Source: Methyloprofundus sedimenti
GTDB lineage: Bacteria > Pseudomonadota > Gammaproteobacteria > Methylococcales > Methylomonadaceae
Reading direction: 5' to 3'
Length of the DNA stretch: 64,000 bases
NCBI RefSeq assembly: GCF_002072955.1
Contig: NZ_LPUF01000001.1
Coordinates: 2,564,896 to 2,628,895, forward strand
This document shows positions 9,245 to 20,069 of this stretch, in pieces. The first letter of the stretch is position 1; each line of letters begins with the position of its first letter. The position numbers and the translations under genes are program-made. The notes under the pieces were generated by a model, which had not been told where the DNA came from, ran no database searches, and saw only the letters and a list, made by a program, of their open reading frames with translations.

Positions 9245-10331
9245 TGTTATGTCTCATTGTTAACGCTTTAATTACTGCATCTCCCATTTCTGAAGTGCTC
9301 ACTTTTTGCATACCCTCTGAATAAATATCTGCAGTTCGTATATTTGTATTCAGTGCATCATTCACTGCCTGTTCTATGCTATCAGCTGCAGCACCAAGAT
9401 TAAAGGTATAACGCAGCATCATGGCTGCTGATAAAATAGTCGCTAAAGGGTTAGCAATTCCTAGCCCGGCAATATCTGGAGCAGAACCATGAACAGGCTC
9501 ATATATTCCTTTACTGTTGATATCCAGTGATGCGGATGGCAACATACCAATTGACCCCGTAAGCATGGATGCCGTATCAGATAAAATGTCACCAAACATA
9601 TTGCTAGTAACCATCACATCAAACTGCTTAGGTGCACGTACTAATTGCATAGATGCGTTATCGACATACATATGAGTCAGTTCTACTTCAGGATACTCTT
9701 TACCAACTTCAGTCATGACCTCACGCCATAATTCAGTACATTCCAGAACATTCGCTTTATCAACGGAGCACAAGCGTCGATCTCTTTTTTGCGCAATTTT
9801 AAATGCTGAATGTGCAATCCGTCGAATTTCTGATTCACTATAAACAAGCGTGTTATAACCTTGCTTTTCACCATTATCCAGAATTCTGAGGCCTCGCGGT
9901 TGACCAAAATAAATCCCGCCTGTTAATTCACGAACTATCATTATATCCAGGCCAGACACAACTTCAGGCTTTAGTGTCGAAGCATTGGCTAATTGCGGAT
10001 ATAGAATCGCAGGACGTAAATTAGAAAATAATTGAAGTTCAGAACGTAAGCCTAATAAGCCCTTTTCAGGACGTAGAGAAATATCCAGTGATTCCCATTT
10101 ATAACCACCTACTGCCCCCAATAGGATGGCATCTGCTTGTTTTACTAATTCAACTGTCGCAACTGGCAAAGGGACTCCTGTCGCATCATACGCCGCCCCC
10201 CCAATCAAACCCCGTTCAAATTCCAGACCGAGACCCAAATTTGAATTCAAATATTCCAATACCTTAATGGCTTCAGCAATAATCTCAGGACCTATACCAT
10301 CACCTGGTAATATTGCAATTTTCTGTGTCAT
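9237..10331 (-). CDS. leuB: 3-isopropylmalate dehydrogenase
   Basis: A 364-residue NAD-dependent decarboxylating dehydrogenase. It has the start [14 protein letters not shown], the substrate-loop segment [17 protein letters not shown] and the C-terminal [18 protein letters not shown] motif for NAD binding. It converts 3-isopropylmalate to 2-oxoisocaproate in leucine synthesis. It follows leuD by 29 nt and overlaps asd. Confidence 0.97.
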   Translation of the reverse strand: MTQKIAILPGDGIGPEIIAEAIKVLEYLNSNLGLGLEFERGLIGGAAYDATGVPLPVATVELVKQADAILLGAVGGYKWESLDISLRPEKGLLGLRSELQLFSNLRPAILYPQLANASTLKPEVVSGLDIMIVRELTGGIYFGQPRGLRILDNGEKQGYNTLVYSESEIRRIAHSAFKIAQKRDRRLCSVDKANVLECTELWREVMTEVGKEYPEVELTHMYVDNASMQLVRAPKQFDVMVTSNMFGDILSDTASMLTGSIGMLPSASLDINSKGIYEPVHGSAPDIAGLGIANPLATILSAAMMLRYTFNLGAAADSIEQAVNDALNTNIRTADIYSEGMQKVSTSEMGDAVIKALTMRHNND

Positions 10332-10360
10332 TTACGTACAAACCTTTTCTTGTTTTAAAT

Positions 10361-10993
10361 TTAAACAAATAGCCACGGAGCGCGTTTTGCTCGTTCTTCT
10401 TCGTAAGCTTTTATTTTTTCAGACTGCAACAAGGTTAAAGCAATATCATCCAGACCATTCAGTAAGCGATATTTTCTGCCTGCGTCAACTTCAAAAACAA
10501 TCTCCTGGCCAGTCGGAGTTGTAATTGTTTGCGCCTCTAAATCAATAGCTAATTGATAACCGGGCTGTACTTGCTGAAATAATTGATCCACTTGCCCTGT
10601 TGTTAATACAATTGGCAAAATACCATTTTTAAAGCAATTATTATAAAAAATATCTGCATAACTCGGCGCAATAATCGCACGAAAACCATAGTCTTCAAGA
10701 GCCCATGGCGCATGCTCGCGTGAAGATCCACACCCAAAATTCTCGCGTGTTAATAATATCTCAGCACCTTGATAATCTGCATTATTCAAGATAAAGTCTT
10801 TTTTTAATGGTCGCTGAGAACAATCCATTTCTGGTTCACCTATATCTTGATAACGCCACTCATCAAATAAATACGGACCAAAACCGGCACGGCGAATTGA
10901 TTTTAAAAATTGTTTTGGAATAATCGCATCAGTGTCAATGTTAGCTCTATCAAGAGGCATAACTGTTGTGTTTAATTTTTTAAATGCTTGCAT
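10361..10993 (-). CDS. leuD: 3-isopropylmalate dehydratase small subunit
   Basis: A 210-residue swivel-domain protein with [14 protein letters not shown] near the N-terminus and the substrate-binding loop [15 protein letters not shown]. It combines with LeuC to isomerise isopropylmalate. The gap to leuC is 12 nt and the genes are co-oriented. Length is normal for a proteobacterial LeuD. Confidence 0.97.
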   Translation of the reverse strand: MQAFKKLNTTVMPLDRANIDTDAIIPKQFLKSIRRAGFGPYLFDEWRYQDIGEPEMDCSQRPLKKDFILNNADYQGAEILLTRENFGCGSSREHAPWALEDYGFRAIIAPSYADIFYNNCFKNGILPIVLTTGQVDQLFQQVQPGYQLAIDLEAQTITTPTGQEIVFEVDAGRKYRLLNGLDDIALTLLQSEKIKAYEEERAKRAPWLFV

Positions 10994-11005
10994 AATTCTT
11001 TGCCC

Positions 11006-12412
11006 TCAAGCCCAGTCTCTTACATCAACAAAATGTCCTGCTATACCAGCTGCTGCAGCCATTGCAGGGCTTACTAAATGGGTCCGCCCACCATAACCTT
11101 GTCGACCTTCAAAATTACGGTTTGAAGTAGAGGCGCATCGCTCCCCAGCTGCTAACTTATCCGCATTCATTGCCAGACACATTGAACACCCTGGTTCGCG
11201 CCACTCAAACCCTGCAGCAATAAAAATTTTATCCAGGCCTTCTTTTTCAGCTTGTTGTTTAATCATTCCTGAGCCGGGTACAACTAATGCCAATTTGACA
11301 TTATCGGCGCGTTGCTTACCTTCAACTACGCTAGCCGCAGCCCGTAAATCTTCAATTCTTGAATTAGTACAAGAGCCAATAAAGACCTTATCAATTGCAA
11401 TATCGGTAATGGCCTGTCCCGCTTCTAAGCCCATATATTGCAGTGCATTTTGTATACTTTGCTGTTTTACTAGGTCAAATTCTTCAACAGGATTGGGAAC
11501 CTTCGCATCGATTGCAACAACCATTTCAGGTGAAGTGCCCCAGGTTACTTGGGGCTTAATCAAACTGGCCTCTATTTCCACGACTTTATCAAACTTAGCG
11601 CCCGAGTCTGAATGCAAATCCTGCCATAACCTTTCGGCCATAAACCAATGCTCACCTTTTGGTGCATAGGGTCTATCACGATAATAATCTATAGTTTTAT
11701 CATCTACTGCAATCAAACCTGCTCGTGCCCCTGCTTCAATGGCCATATTACATACGGTCATGCGTCCTTCCATCGAGAGCTCTGTAATCGCTGGTCCTGC
11801 AAACTCGATAGCATAACCTGTCCCCCCGGCCGTGCCAATTTCACCAATAATCGCCAGAACAATATCTTTGGCTGTTATCCCTGCACCAACATAACCATTG
11901 ACCTTAATTAAAAAGTTTTTGGATTTTTTTTGGGTCAGACACTGCGTTGCTAATGCATGTTCAACTTCTGAAGTTCCTATACCAAAGGCAAGTGCGCCCG
12001 AAGCACCGTGTGTCGAGGTATGAGAATCTCCACAAACAATAGTCATACCCGGTAAAGTTGCGCCTTGCTCAGGACCGACAACATGTACAATTCCCTGACG
12101 TATATCTGACATATCAAATTCGGTAATACCAAATTCAGCACAATTTTTTTCCAGTGTTTCCACTTGCAGACGTGAAACAGGATCAGCAATACCGACGCTT
12201 CTATCAGTTGTTGGTACATTATGATCAGCAACAGCCAAATTACGTGCGGTACGCCAGGGCGTTCTATTTGCTAGCCGCAATCCCTCAAAAGCTTGCGGTG
12301 AAGTCACTTCATGAATTAGTTGCCTGTCTATATAAATAAGAGAGGATCCATCCTCTTCCACAGAAACAACATGATCATCCCAAAGTTTGTCATATAAAGT
12401 TTTTGCTGACAT
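11006..12412 (-). CDS. leuC: 3-isopropylmalate dehydratase large subunit
   Basis: A 468-residue aconitase-family protein. The [4Fe-4S] ligands appear in [11 protein letters not shown] and [11 protein letters not shown], and [12 protein letters not shown] is present. With LeuD it catalyses the stereospecific hydroxyl shift of isopropylmalate. It is the first gene of the leuCDB-asd run and starts 21 nt after lpxD ends, so lpxD may be part of the same transcript. Confidence 0.97.
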   Translation of the reverse strand: MSAKTLYDKLWDDHVVSVEEDGSSLIYIDRQLIHEVTSPQAFEGLRLANRTPWRTARNLAVADHNVPTTDRSVGIADPVSRLQVETLEKNCAEFGITEFDMSDIRQGIVHVVGPEQGATLPGMTIVCGDSHTSTHGASGALAFGIGTSEVEHALATQCLTQKKSKNFLIKVNGYVGAGITAKDIVLAIIGEIGTAGGTGYAIEFAGPAITELSMEGRMTVCNMAIEAGARAGLIAVDDKTIDYYRDRPYAPKGEHWFMAERLWQDLHSDSGAKFDKVVEIEASLIKPQVTWGTSPEMVVAIDAKVPNPVEEFDLVKQQSIQNALQYMGLEAGQAITDIAIDKVFIGSCTNSRIEDLRAAASVVEGKQRADNVKLALVVPGSGMIKQQAEKEGLDKIFIAAGFEWREPGCSMCLAMNADKLAAGERCASTSNRNFEGRQGYGGRTHLVSPAMAAAAGIAGHFVDVRDWA

Positions 12413-12433
12413 ATATATTCTGTACCGTTATTA

Positions 12434-13489
12434 TTATTTTGAAAGTTCGGCGACTTGCTTTTCTAATTTCTTCAATCGCGTCCATACTTCACTTAAACGT
12501 TGAAAAATAGCTATATTTTTTGTATATTTTTTAAAAGGTTGCGCAGGACCATAAGCATAAATGCCCGACTCTTTGATGCTGCTATGCACACCTGCTCTAT
12601 GTAGTAACATGGTGTCATCAGGAATATGTACGTGATCCAGAACACCTGTCTGTCCCGATGCAATCACTCTTTTACCAAAGTGACTCGAACCCGCTATCCC
12701 GGTCTGAGCAACCAGAATACAGTCATCTTCAATAATCACATTATGGGCTAAATGGCATTGTGCATCGATAATACAGCCATCATGCACTTTTGTTTCAGTG
12801 TATGTTGCCCGATCTATCGTCGTAACGGAACCAATTACGACTTTATTACCAATAACAACTCGACCTGTCTGCGGGATACGGTGATGATGGAATTGCTCAT
12901 CTTGTGCAAACCCCTGTCCATCACTACCAATAACACAGCCTGCTTTTAAAATACAATCTTCTCCAATATGGCAATCATATGACACCACACAATTCGAATA
13001 GATAACTGTTCGGGCACCAATTACAGCATCAAATTCAATCACTGCATTAGCCATAATAACGACAGCAGAACCCAACTGTACGTTTCTGCCTATCACTACG
13101 CCAGGGCCAATAACTGCATCAACTGGCACTAACACAGACTCATGAATTACTGCTGTGGTATGAATACGTCCCCACTCTGAATTGTACACATCTCGATCAA
13201 CATATTTTTGGCGTATATATGCCATTGCCATACGCACATTTGGAGCCAACAGGATAGCGGTATTATCAAGTTGTATCTTATCTGCTATTGCCTGTGTCGT
13301 TACAATTGTTGCTACACCTGCAGTCAAGACCGATGGTAGATATTTTTCATGTTCAACAAAAACCAGGCCTCCTTGTCCAGCCGCTTCAGCAGGGACAATA
13401 CCCGTTACTCGAGTATCAGCACCTAAGTGCGCAGTAATTAAGCCTTGTTGCTTAAAATCCTGAAAAATTTCTGAACTTAAAATATCCAC
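12434..13489 (-). CDS. lpxD: UDP-3-O-acylglucosamine N-acyltransferase (LpxD family)
   Basis: A 351-residue protein with an N-terminal LpxD domain (GLVFVEHEKYLPS), then many hexapeptide repeats forming a left-handed beta helix, a histidine-containing HLAHNVIIEDDCILVAQTGI segment matching the catalytic histidine region, and a C-terminal helical tail. LpxD adds the second acyl chain in lipid A synthesis. Here it lies between adk and leuC rather than with lpxA/fabZ/lpxB, so it may be a second LpxD-like enzyme or a relocated gene. A role on another UDP-sugar cannot be excluded. Confidence 0.85.
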   Translation of the reverse strand: MDILSSEIFQDFKQQGLITAHLGADTRVTGIVPAEAAGQGGLVFVEHEKYLPSVLTAGVATIVTTQAIADKIQLDNTAILLAPNVRMAMAYIRQKYVDRDVYNSEWGRIHTTAVIHESVLVPVDAVIGPGVVIGRNVQLGSAVVIMANAVIEFDAVIGARTVIYSNCVVSYDCHIGEDCILKAGCVIGSDGQGFAQDEQFHHHRIPQTGRVVIGNKVVIGSVTTIDRATYTETKVHDGCIIDAQCHLAHNVIIEDDCILVAQTGIAGSSHFGKRVIASGQTGVLDHVHIPDDTMLLHRAGVHSSIKESGIYAYGPAQPFKKYTKNIAIFQRLSEVWTRLKKLEKQVAELSK

Positions 13490-13504
13490 TACAACTCCTT
13501 GGCT

Positions 13505-14170
<666 letters not shown>

Positions 14171-14336
14171 CTAAAAACATTTAACTAAAAAACCGACTGT
14201 TAACTTACGTTTTTCAGTTCATTTCAAATTAACATAACGAATCATTTTATAACATTCGATAATATAACTCTTGTAAAATTATGTATAAATGCCTATTCTG
14301 GGCGGCTAAATAATAATTATGAGGAGAGATATACAC

Positions 14337-14798
14337 ATGCTTGTTGAAGATTTAATGACCCAAAAGGTATTTACAGTAGAGCCGCAAGACATGATAGACC
14401 GCGTTTTTTTTCTGATACATTACGAAAAAGTGCGCCATTTACCGGTAGTAGAAAAAGGCAAAGTAGTGGGTATCGTTTCAGATAGAGACCTGTATAAAGC
14501 ACTGGGGCCAAAAAGTAATTCCAGCTCAATTGCAGCTGAAGGTACAACTGAATTACACGTACTACCCAAAAAAGTGACTCATATCATGCATCGTGGCGTC
14601 ATTACCGTTCAACCTGACACTTACGCATCTAAAGCTGCAGCCTTGATGGCAGAAAACAGAATTGGTGCATTACCAGTAGTCGATGCTAAAAATAAGCTAG
14701 TCGGTATACTGTCAGCGACTGACATACTGAGAGTGTTCTCAAAAATTGAACACGCCAGTGAAAAACGCGCTGAACAAATCGCTGCCAAGGCACATTAA
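14337..14798 (+). CDS. Protein of two CBS domains
   Basis: A 153-residue stand-alone CBS-pair protein. CBS1 covers about residues 1-60 (VEDLMTQKVFTVEPQDM, VVGIVSDRDLYKAL) and CBS2 about 80-140 (ITVQPDTYASKAAALM, LVGILSATDILRVF). Such pairs bind adenosyl ligands (AMP, ATP, SAM) and act as energy sensors, but the partner cannot be told from context. The ATG at 14337 has GGAGA 9 nt upstream; the ATG at 14319 has no ribosome site. It stands alone, divergent from adk and ended by a strong terminator. Confidence 0.85.
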   Translation: MLVEDLMTQKVFTVEPQDMIDRVFFLIHYEKVRHLPVVEKGKVVGIVSDRDLYKALGPKSNSSSIAAEGTTELHVLPKKVTHIMHRGVITVQPDTYASKAAALMAENRIGALPVVDAKNKLVGILSATDILRVFSKIEHASEKRAEQIAAKAH

Positions 14799-14809
14799 TG
14801 TCTAAAAGT

Positions 14810-14832
14810 AAAAAGCCTCGATGAGGCTTTTT
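14810..14832. terminator. Intrinsic terminator between the CBS gene and lysS
   Basis: A perfect 10-bp stem AAAAAGCCTC/GAGGCTTTTT with a 3-nt loop lies between convergent genes and can terminate both. Confidence 0.9.
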
Positions 14833-14849
14833 ACAACAGGCTCTAACTA

Positions 14850-16349
14850 TTAAGCTTTAGGGCGCATATGAGGAAATAATAAGACATCACGAATAGAGGG
14901 CGCATCGGTAAACAGCATTACCAGGCGATCTATTCCAATCCCTTCGCCTGCAGTTGGCGGCATACCATGTTCTAAAGCGGTAATATAATCCGCATCAAAG
15001 TGCATTGCCTCATCATCTCCAGCCTCTTTTTCCTGCACCTGCTGCATAAAACGCTCCGCCTGGTCTTCCGAATCATTTAACTCAGTAAAACCATTGGCAA
15101 TTTCTCGTCCACCTACAAAAAACTCAAAGCGGTCGGTAACATGCGGATCATCATCATTCCGCCTTGCCAGAGGAGAGACTTCTACTGGGTAAGCAGTAAT
15201 AAACGTGGGATTCATTAATCGGCTTTCTACTGTTTTCTCAAATATCTCTATCTGTACTTTACCTAAACCATAACTATCTTTGACTGGAATTCCCAGATTT
15301 TCAGCTACTTTTACTGCAGCTTCACGGTTATCAAGATCGGTTGGAGACAAGTCAGGATTAAAGTGTAAAATCGAGTCAAACACTGTCATACGGTCAAAAG
15401 ATTTGGAAAAATCATAGTTTTCCCCCTGATAAGTTATTACCGCCTGGCCGACAACATCTTCTGCCAGCCCTTTTAACATAGCTTCAGTTAGATCCATTAA
15501 CTCTCCGTATTCAGCATATGCCTGATAAAACTCCAGCATAGTGAATTCAGGATTATGTCGAGTAGATAAACCTTCATTACGGAAATTTCGGTTTATTTCA
15601 AAGACCCTTTCAAAACCACCGACAACCAAACGTTTTAAATAAAGTTCTGGTGCTATACGTAGATACATGCCTAAATCCAGAGCATTATGAAAAGTCTCAA
15701 AAGGACGCGCTGTTGCACCACCGGGAATTGCCTGCATCATCGGCGTTTCGACTTCAAGAAATTGTCTTTCAATTAAAAACTGACGAATATAGGCAACAAT
15801 TTTTGAACGCATCAAAAAAGTATTGCGCGATTCATCGCTCATAATCAAATCCAGATAACGCTGTCTGTATTTAATTTCCTGATCTGCAATGCCGTGAAAC
15901 TTCTCGGGCAAAGGACGTAACGATTTGGTTAATAAGCGAATATCATCAATCTTGACACTGAGCTCACCAACCTTGGTTTTAAATAAAACGCCTTCCGCAC
16001 CGATAATATCGCCGATATCCCACTTTTTGAACTGCTCATTATAAAACCCTTCAAGCAAGTTATCACGAGTCACATAAAGCTGAATTTTTCCCGACATATC
16101 CTGAATATGTGCAAAACTTGCTTTACCCATTATGCGTCGTGTCATGAGTCTGCCAGCTAATTTAACACGCACAGGCTCTGCTTCTAGCTCTTCTTGTGTT
16201 TTTTCGCCATATTCTGCGATCAGTTCACCCGCAACGACATTACGGCGAAAATCAGTAGGAAAAGCAATCGCACCATTTTCACGTAGTGCAGCTAATTTTG
16301 TACGGCGTTGTTTAATTTGCTCTTGTTCATAGTGTTCTAATTCTGACAT
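14850..16349 (-). CDS. lysS: Lysyl-tRNA synthetase, class II
   Basis: A 499-residue class II synthetase: an OB-fold anticodon-binding domain ([21 protein letters not shown]) followed by the catalytic core with motif 2 ([23 protein letters not shown]) and motif 3 ([14 protein letters not shown]). It charges tRNA-Lys. It lies downstream of prfB in the same direction, a common pairing, with 116 nt between. Complete. Confidence 0.97.
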   Translation of the reverse strand: MSELEHYEQEQIKQRRTKLAALRENGAIAFPTDFRRNVVAGELIAEYGEKTQEELEAEPVRVKLAGRLMTRRIMGKASFAHIQDMSGKIQLYVTRDNLLEGFYNEQFKKWDIGDIIGAEGVLFKTKVGELSVKIDDIRLLTKSLRPLPEKFHGIADQEIKYRQRYLDLIMSDESRNTFLMRSKIVAYIRQFLIERQFLEVETPMMQAIPGGATARPFETFHNALDLGMYLRIAPELYLKRLVVGGFERVFEINRNFRNEGLSTRHNPEFTMLEFYQAYAEYGELMDLTEAMLKGLAEDVVGQAVITYQGENYDFSKSFDRMTVFDSILHFNPDLSPTDLDNREAAVKVAENLGIPVKDSYGLGKVQIEIFEKTVESRLMNPTFITAYPVEVSPLARRNDDDPHVTDRFEFFVGGREIANGFTELNDSEDQAERFMQQVQEKEAGDDEAMHFDADYITALEHGMPPTAGEGIGIDRLVMLFTDAPSIRDVLLFPHMRPKA

Positions 16350-16465
16350 TTTTTAATTTTATAAATGATTAGTTTTTTGTTTTGTAATATGGATAAAGGC
16401 TCAACATGACCATTTCCAGTCTATTGTTCACTTTGCCAATCCAGGGAAAGCAAGTTTTGATAAAT

Positions 16466-17564
16466 TTACAAACCACTCTTCAAACTGGCTTCGATAAACT
16501 GATCTAAATCACCATCAAGGACTGCTTGTGTATTGCCAGTTTCGACATTAGTACGTAAATCTTTAATTCGCGACTGATCTAATACATAAGAACGAATTTG
16601 ACTGCCCCAGCCTATATCGGATTTATTATCTTCTACAGCTTGCTGTGATTCGCTACGCTTACGTAGTTCCAACTCATACAGTCTGGACTTAAGCTGTTTC
16701 ATAGCCGTATCTTTATTCTTATGCTGGGAACGATCATTCTGACATTGCACGACAGTATTAGTGGGAATATGGGTGATACGAACTGCCGACTCGGTTTTAT
16801 TCACATGCTGCCCACCCGCACCACTGGCACGATAAACGTCAATACGCAAATCGGCCGGGTTTATATCTATTTCAATATCATCATCTATCTCAGGAGAGAC
16901 AAATACAGAAGCAAAGGAAGTATGGCGACGGTTACCCGAATCAAAAGGTGATTTTCTAACCAGGCGATGTACCCCTGTTTCGGTGCGCAACCAGCCAAAA
17001 GCATAATCACCTTCGAATTTAATAGTTGCACTTTTAATTCCGGCTACCTCTCCCTGTGACTCCTCGATCAACTCGGTTTTAAACCCTTTACGCTCACCCC
17101 AGCGCAAGTACATACGCTCAATCATTGCAGCCCAATCCTGAGCTTCTGTACCACCTGAGCCTGATTGTATATCTAAAAAAGCATTATTAGCATCCATTTC
17201 GCCGGAAAACATGCGCCGAAATTCTAAACCCATCACCTGCGCTTCAAAACCAGCTAAATCGTCAACAACCGTATCGACTGTTTCTTCATCCGCTTCAGCA
17301 ACTGCCATCTCAAGCAATTCAGCGGAGTCGCTTAAGCCTTCCTCCAGCTCCAAAATAGTATTGACTACCGTTTCTAACTGCCCCCTCTCTTTTCCTAAAG
17401 CCTGGGCCTGCTCTGGGTTATTCCATATTTCAGGACTTTCTAGTTCACGTAAAACTTCTATCAAACGCTCACTTTTTACATCGTAGTCAAAGATACCCCC
17501 TGAGAGTTTCAGTACGATGTTTTAAATCATTTATTTTATTGTTAATCGGATTTATTTCTTGCAT
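16466..17564 (-). CDS. prfB: Peptide chain release factor 2, with programmed +1 frameshift
   Basis: The reading frame begins with an ATG at 17564 ([20 protein letters not shown]) and runs 25 codons to an in-frame TGA at 17487-17489. The context AGGGGG TAT CTT TGA C is the classical RF2 site: an internal Shine-Dalgarno, the CTT slippery codon, then TGA followed by C. After a +1 shift the frame reads [13 protein letters not shown] and continues to 16466, giving 365 residues in total. The [13 protein letters not shown] motif for peptidyl-tRNA hydrolysis is present. RF2 recognises UGA and UAA, so it controls its own level through this site. Confidence 0.97.
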
Positions 17565-17752
17565 TGAATTAATATTTACTCTGACATACCAGCTATTAAA
17601 AATTGGGGTTTATTATATACTATTTCAAACGCTCATTAAGCACACAAATAAATCAACAGGAGTATTGTTTAACTCCAAATAAAACAGCTGACTTAAGTCT
17701 AATTAGCTATTCATAAATATAATTTATAAAGGCTACGCTGATTAATCTTAGG

Positions 17753-18073
17753 CTAATCCCAACGAGTATCCCTGACCTTTAAACGTCCACTCTCAACCTT
17801 TACCGATAAACTCGGAATATCTTCGTAAGCAGGTGCAGATCTCACTTCACCTGTTTTAATACAAAATCTGGCTCCATGCCGAGGACAAATAATTTCATCA
17901 CCATCTATCTCTCCACTGGCAATCTCAGCACCATCATGCGTACAAGTATCTTCCAAAGCATAAAAACCATCTTCTAATTTAAAAACGACTACTTCAATAC
18001 CATCGACATCCACCACAATGTGCTCACCAACTGCCAGAGCATTTTCCGCTACAACATCAATCCATTCAGACAT
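17753..18073 (-). CDS. Rieske-type [2Fe-2S] ferredoxin
   Basis: A 106-residue protein with the two Rieske ligand motifs, CTHDG and CPRHGARF (one Cys and one His each). It resembles small NirD/dioxygenase-ferredoxin-like Rieske proteins that often accompany SUF operons in gammaproteobacteria; a role as an electron donor in Fe-S assembly is inferred only. It is the last gene of the run from the SUF operon, 12 nt after rsmJ. Confidence 0.85.
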   Translation of the reverse strand: MSEWIDVVAENALAVGEHIVVDVDGIEVVVFKLEDGFYALEDTCTHDGAEIASGEIDGDEIICPRHGARFCIKTGEVRSAPAYEDIPSLSVKVESGRLKVRDTRWD

Positions 18074-18085
18074 GTTTTCCTCTTT

Positions 18086-18853
18086 TTAGTTTTTTATATA
18101 AACATCATATCTAAGCAACTTACTTTTAAAACTTTGCGTTGGTTTACCGCCTAATGGTAATGCATAGTCAGGACTTTTAACCACCACCTTTTTTGCCGTT
18201 GCTTGCCATGCGACGTCAAACAATGCTGCCCTATCCATATCATCACCGAGTAAATCACGCAAAATCAACATCGCTTTTTTGGGTAAAGCAGATTTTTTAC
18301 GTTTAACTGGAAACATGGGGTCTATATAGACACAATCAGGCGAGTCAGTTAATTGTGCTAATATATCTATCGCATCACCAGGCAACAGTTTTGGAACAGG
18401 CAACGCTAATCTTGCCACCCAATCTAGACGTTCTAGACGCTGGAAAGCATCTCCCAGTAATTCCAGCATCACCGGCGAGCGTTCAATACAGCTTAGTTCA
18501 TAGCCCATACGAAAAATATGCAAACTATCTTGTGCCCAACCTGTAGTCGCATCGACCACCGTTCTGGTTTTTCGTCCGATTGCCTGAGCCAAAGCCCCTT
18601 CCTTTGGTGCTGGCCATGATCGCTGCTCTCCTTGCCTTGGTTCAATTTCAACCATTAAACCTCCTTTTTTCAGCAGCTCTTTATCCAGAAGTTTTAAGCA
18701 GCCATCTCGCCAGCTTAAAAAAAAATCTTCAGGGGTTTTGTTATCAACTGAATGATAAAGAGGTACAGATAAACGCAAGGACAAGGCTTGAGACAAAGCT
18801 AATTCATATGGCTCGTTATGTAAAACAGCTAATTTACCTCTATAGGAATACAC
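18086..18853 (-). CDS. rsmJ: 16S rRNA (guanine-1516-N2) methyltransferase
   Basis: A 255-residue Rossmann methyltransferase with the SAM site VVDATTGWAQDSLHIF and the catalytic-type segment YIDPMFPVKRKKSALPKKAM, both characteristic of RsmJ. It methylates G1516 of 16S rRNA. The start lies 6 nt after the EEP nuclease gene ends, suggesting co-transcription. Confidence 0.88.
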   Translation of the reverse strand: MYSYRGKLAVLHNEPYELALSQALSLRLSVPLYHSVDNKTPEDFFLSWRDGCLKLLDKELLKKGGLMVEIEPRQGEQRSWPAPKEGALAQAIGRKTRTVVDATTGWAQDSLHIFRMGYELSCIERSPVMLELLGDAFQRLERLDWVARLALPVPKLLPGDAIDILAQLTDSPDCVYIDPMFPVKRKKSALPKKAMLILRDLLGDDMDRAALFDVAWQATAKKVVVKSPDYALPLGGKPTQSFKSKLLRYDVYIKN

Positions 18854-18859
18854 AAATAA

Positions 18860-19567
18860 TTAGTCAGAAATATTAAATATTAACGGCATGTGATCACTGA
18901 AAGCTAGCCACTTATCTGCTTTACCTACGTTAATATAATTCTCATCTTTTATAAAAATAGTTGAAGACGAAAAGGCATAATCAACATGATAAGGTTTATC
19001 AAACTGATGCAAATGATAAAGAGTTGGGCGACTTTCGTTTCCTTGTACTTCATTAAAATACTGATGATAAAGACTATGAATATCTATCTCTTCAAGCTCT
19101 CTCACGACATCACTATGATTCCACCAGCAATCCCAAGTATGCCAACGCGAATTGCTATTTAAATCACCAACTAATAAAAATGGAGAAGCTTTCATCTTTT
19201 CTTTATGTAGTTGTATATACTTCCAAAGCTGCCCAATATAGGGAAAATTTGGAGAATTTGCCTGCTTAGTCCAAACCGCCAACAAGTTAATTGAATCATT
19301 TACTCTACAAGGCAAAAAAGACTCAAGATTATTATTGTTCCAATCAAGCTTTTTAAGCTTAAAGGATGATCGTGAAAATATTCCAATACCCTTGTTTTTG
19401 TTTCTACCTTGCCAGCAAAACTCTCCTGCCCACTCTTTATAAATTTTAGTCGATTGGGCTGGATCTTCACACTCCTGAATCACCATTAAATCTACGTCAA
19501 GCATCTCTTCAATAAGGTGAAATTTTTTCCTAAAAGCGCCATTGCAATTCCAAGAAATTACTTTCAT
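18860..19567 (-). CDS. Endonuclease/exonuclease/phosphatase family protein
   Basis: A 235-residue single-domain protein with the EEP landmarks: MKVISWNCNGAF (Asn), VIQECED (Glu metal ligand), LLVGDLNSNSRW (Asp/Asn pair) and FSDHMPLIF (terminal Asp-His). The family includes exonuclease III-like nucleases and phosphodiesterases. It has no signal peptide, so it is probably cytoplasmic. The substrate cannot be predicted; the SUF-rsmJ context is not informative. Confidence 0.8.
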   Translation of the reverse strand: MKVISWNCNGAFRKKFHLIEEMLDVDLMVIQECEDPAQSTKIYKEWAGEFCWQGRNKNKGIGIFSRSSFKLKKLDWNNNNLESFLPCRVNDSINLLAVWTKQANSPNFPYIGQLWKYIQLHKEKMKASPFLLVGDLNSNSRWHTWDCWWNHSDVVRELEEIDIHSLYHQYFNEVQGNESRPTLYHLHQFDKPYHVDYAFSSSTIFIKDENYINVGKADKWLAFSDHMPLIFNISD

Positions 19568-19590
19568 TTTACCGACTAACTAAAAATTCT

Positions 19591-20043
19591 TTATTCAGTA
19601 GAAATCGACGCTTGCTCATTTTTTAAAGCAGCATCTAAAGTATGCCAGGCCAAAGTCGCACATTTTACTCGGGCTGGATATTCACGAACACCCGCTAGAA
19701 CCGCTAATTTACCAATCGCTTCCAGGTTTATCTCGTCTTCTTTGCCTGTGGTCATTTCATGAAATTGTTGAAACAAAGCATCAGCTTCCGCTTCCGTTTT
19801 ACCTTTGACAATTTCCGTCATCAATGAAACAGAGGCTGTCGAAATAGCGCAACCGGAACCTTGAAAACTGGCATCAATAATTTTATCGCCATCCATTTTT
19901 AGAAATAAGGTCAGGCGATCACCACATAAAGGATTAAAGCCTTCTACTTTACGATCTGCATCTTCCATGACATGGAAATTTCGTGGATTTCTATTATGGT
20001 CAAAAATAACCTCCTGATAGAGGTCGCGTAAATCATCAAACAT
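19591..20043 (-). CDS. sufU: SUF system Fe-S scaffold, NifU/IscU-like
   Basis: A 150-residue U-type scaffold with the three conserved cysteines in NPLCGDRL, GSGCAISTAS and RVKCATLAW. It accepts sulfur from SufS or serves as a cluster scaffold. It follows sufS by 26 nt in the same operon. SufU in place of SufE/SufA is usual for this operon type. Confidence 0.92.
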   Translation of the reverse strand: MFDDLRDLYQEVIFDHNRNPRNFHVMEDADRKVEGFNPLCGDRLTLFLKMDGDKIIDASFQGSGCAISTASVSLMTEIVKGKTEAEADALFQQFHEMTTGKEDEINLEAIGKLAVLAGVREYPARVKCATLAWHTLDAALKNEQASISTE

Positions 20044-20069
20044 ATTTTTCTCAGTTTTTACTCAGGCTG

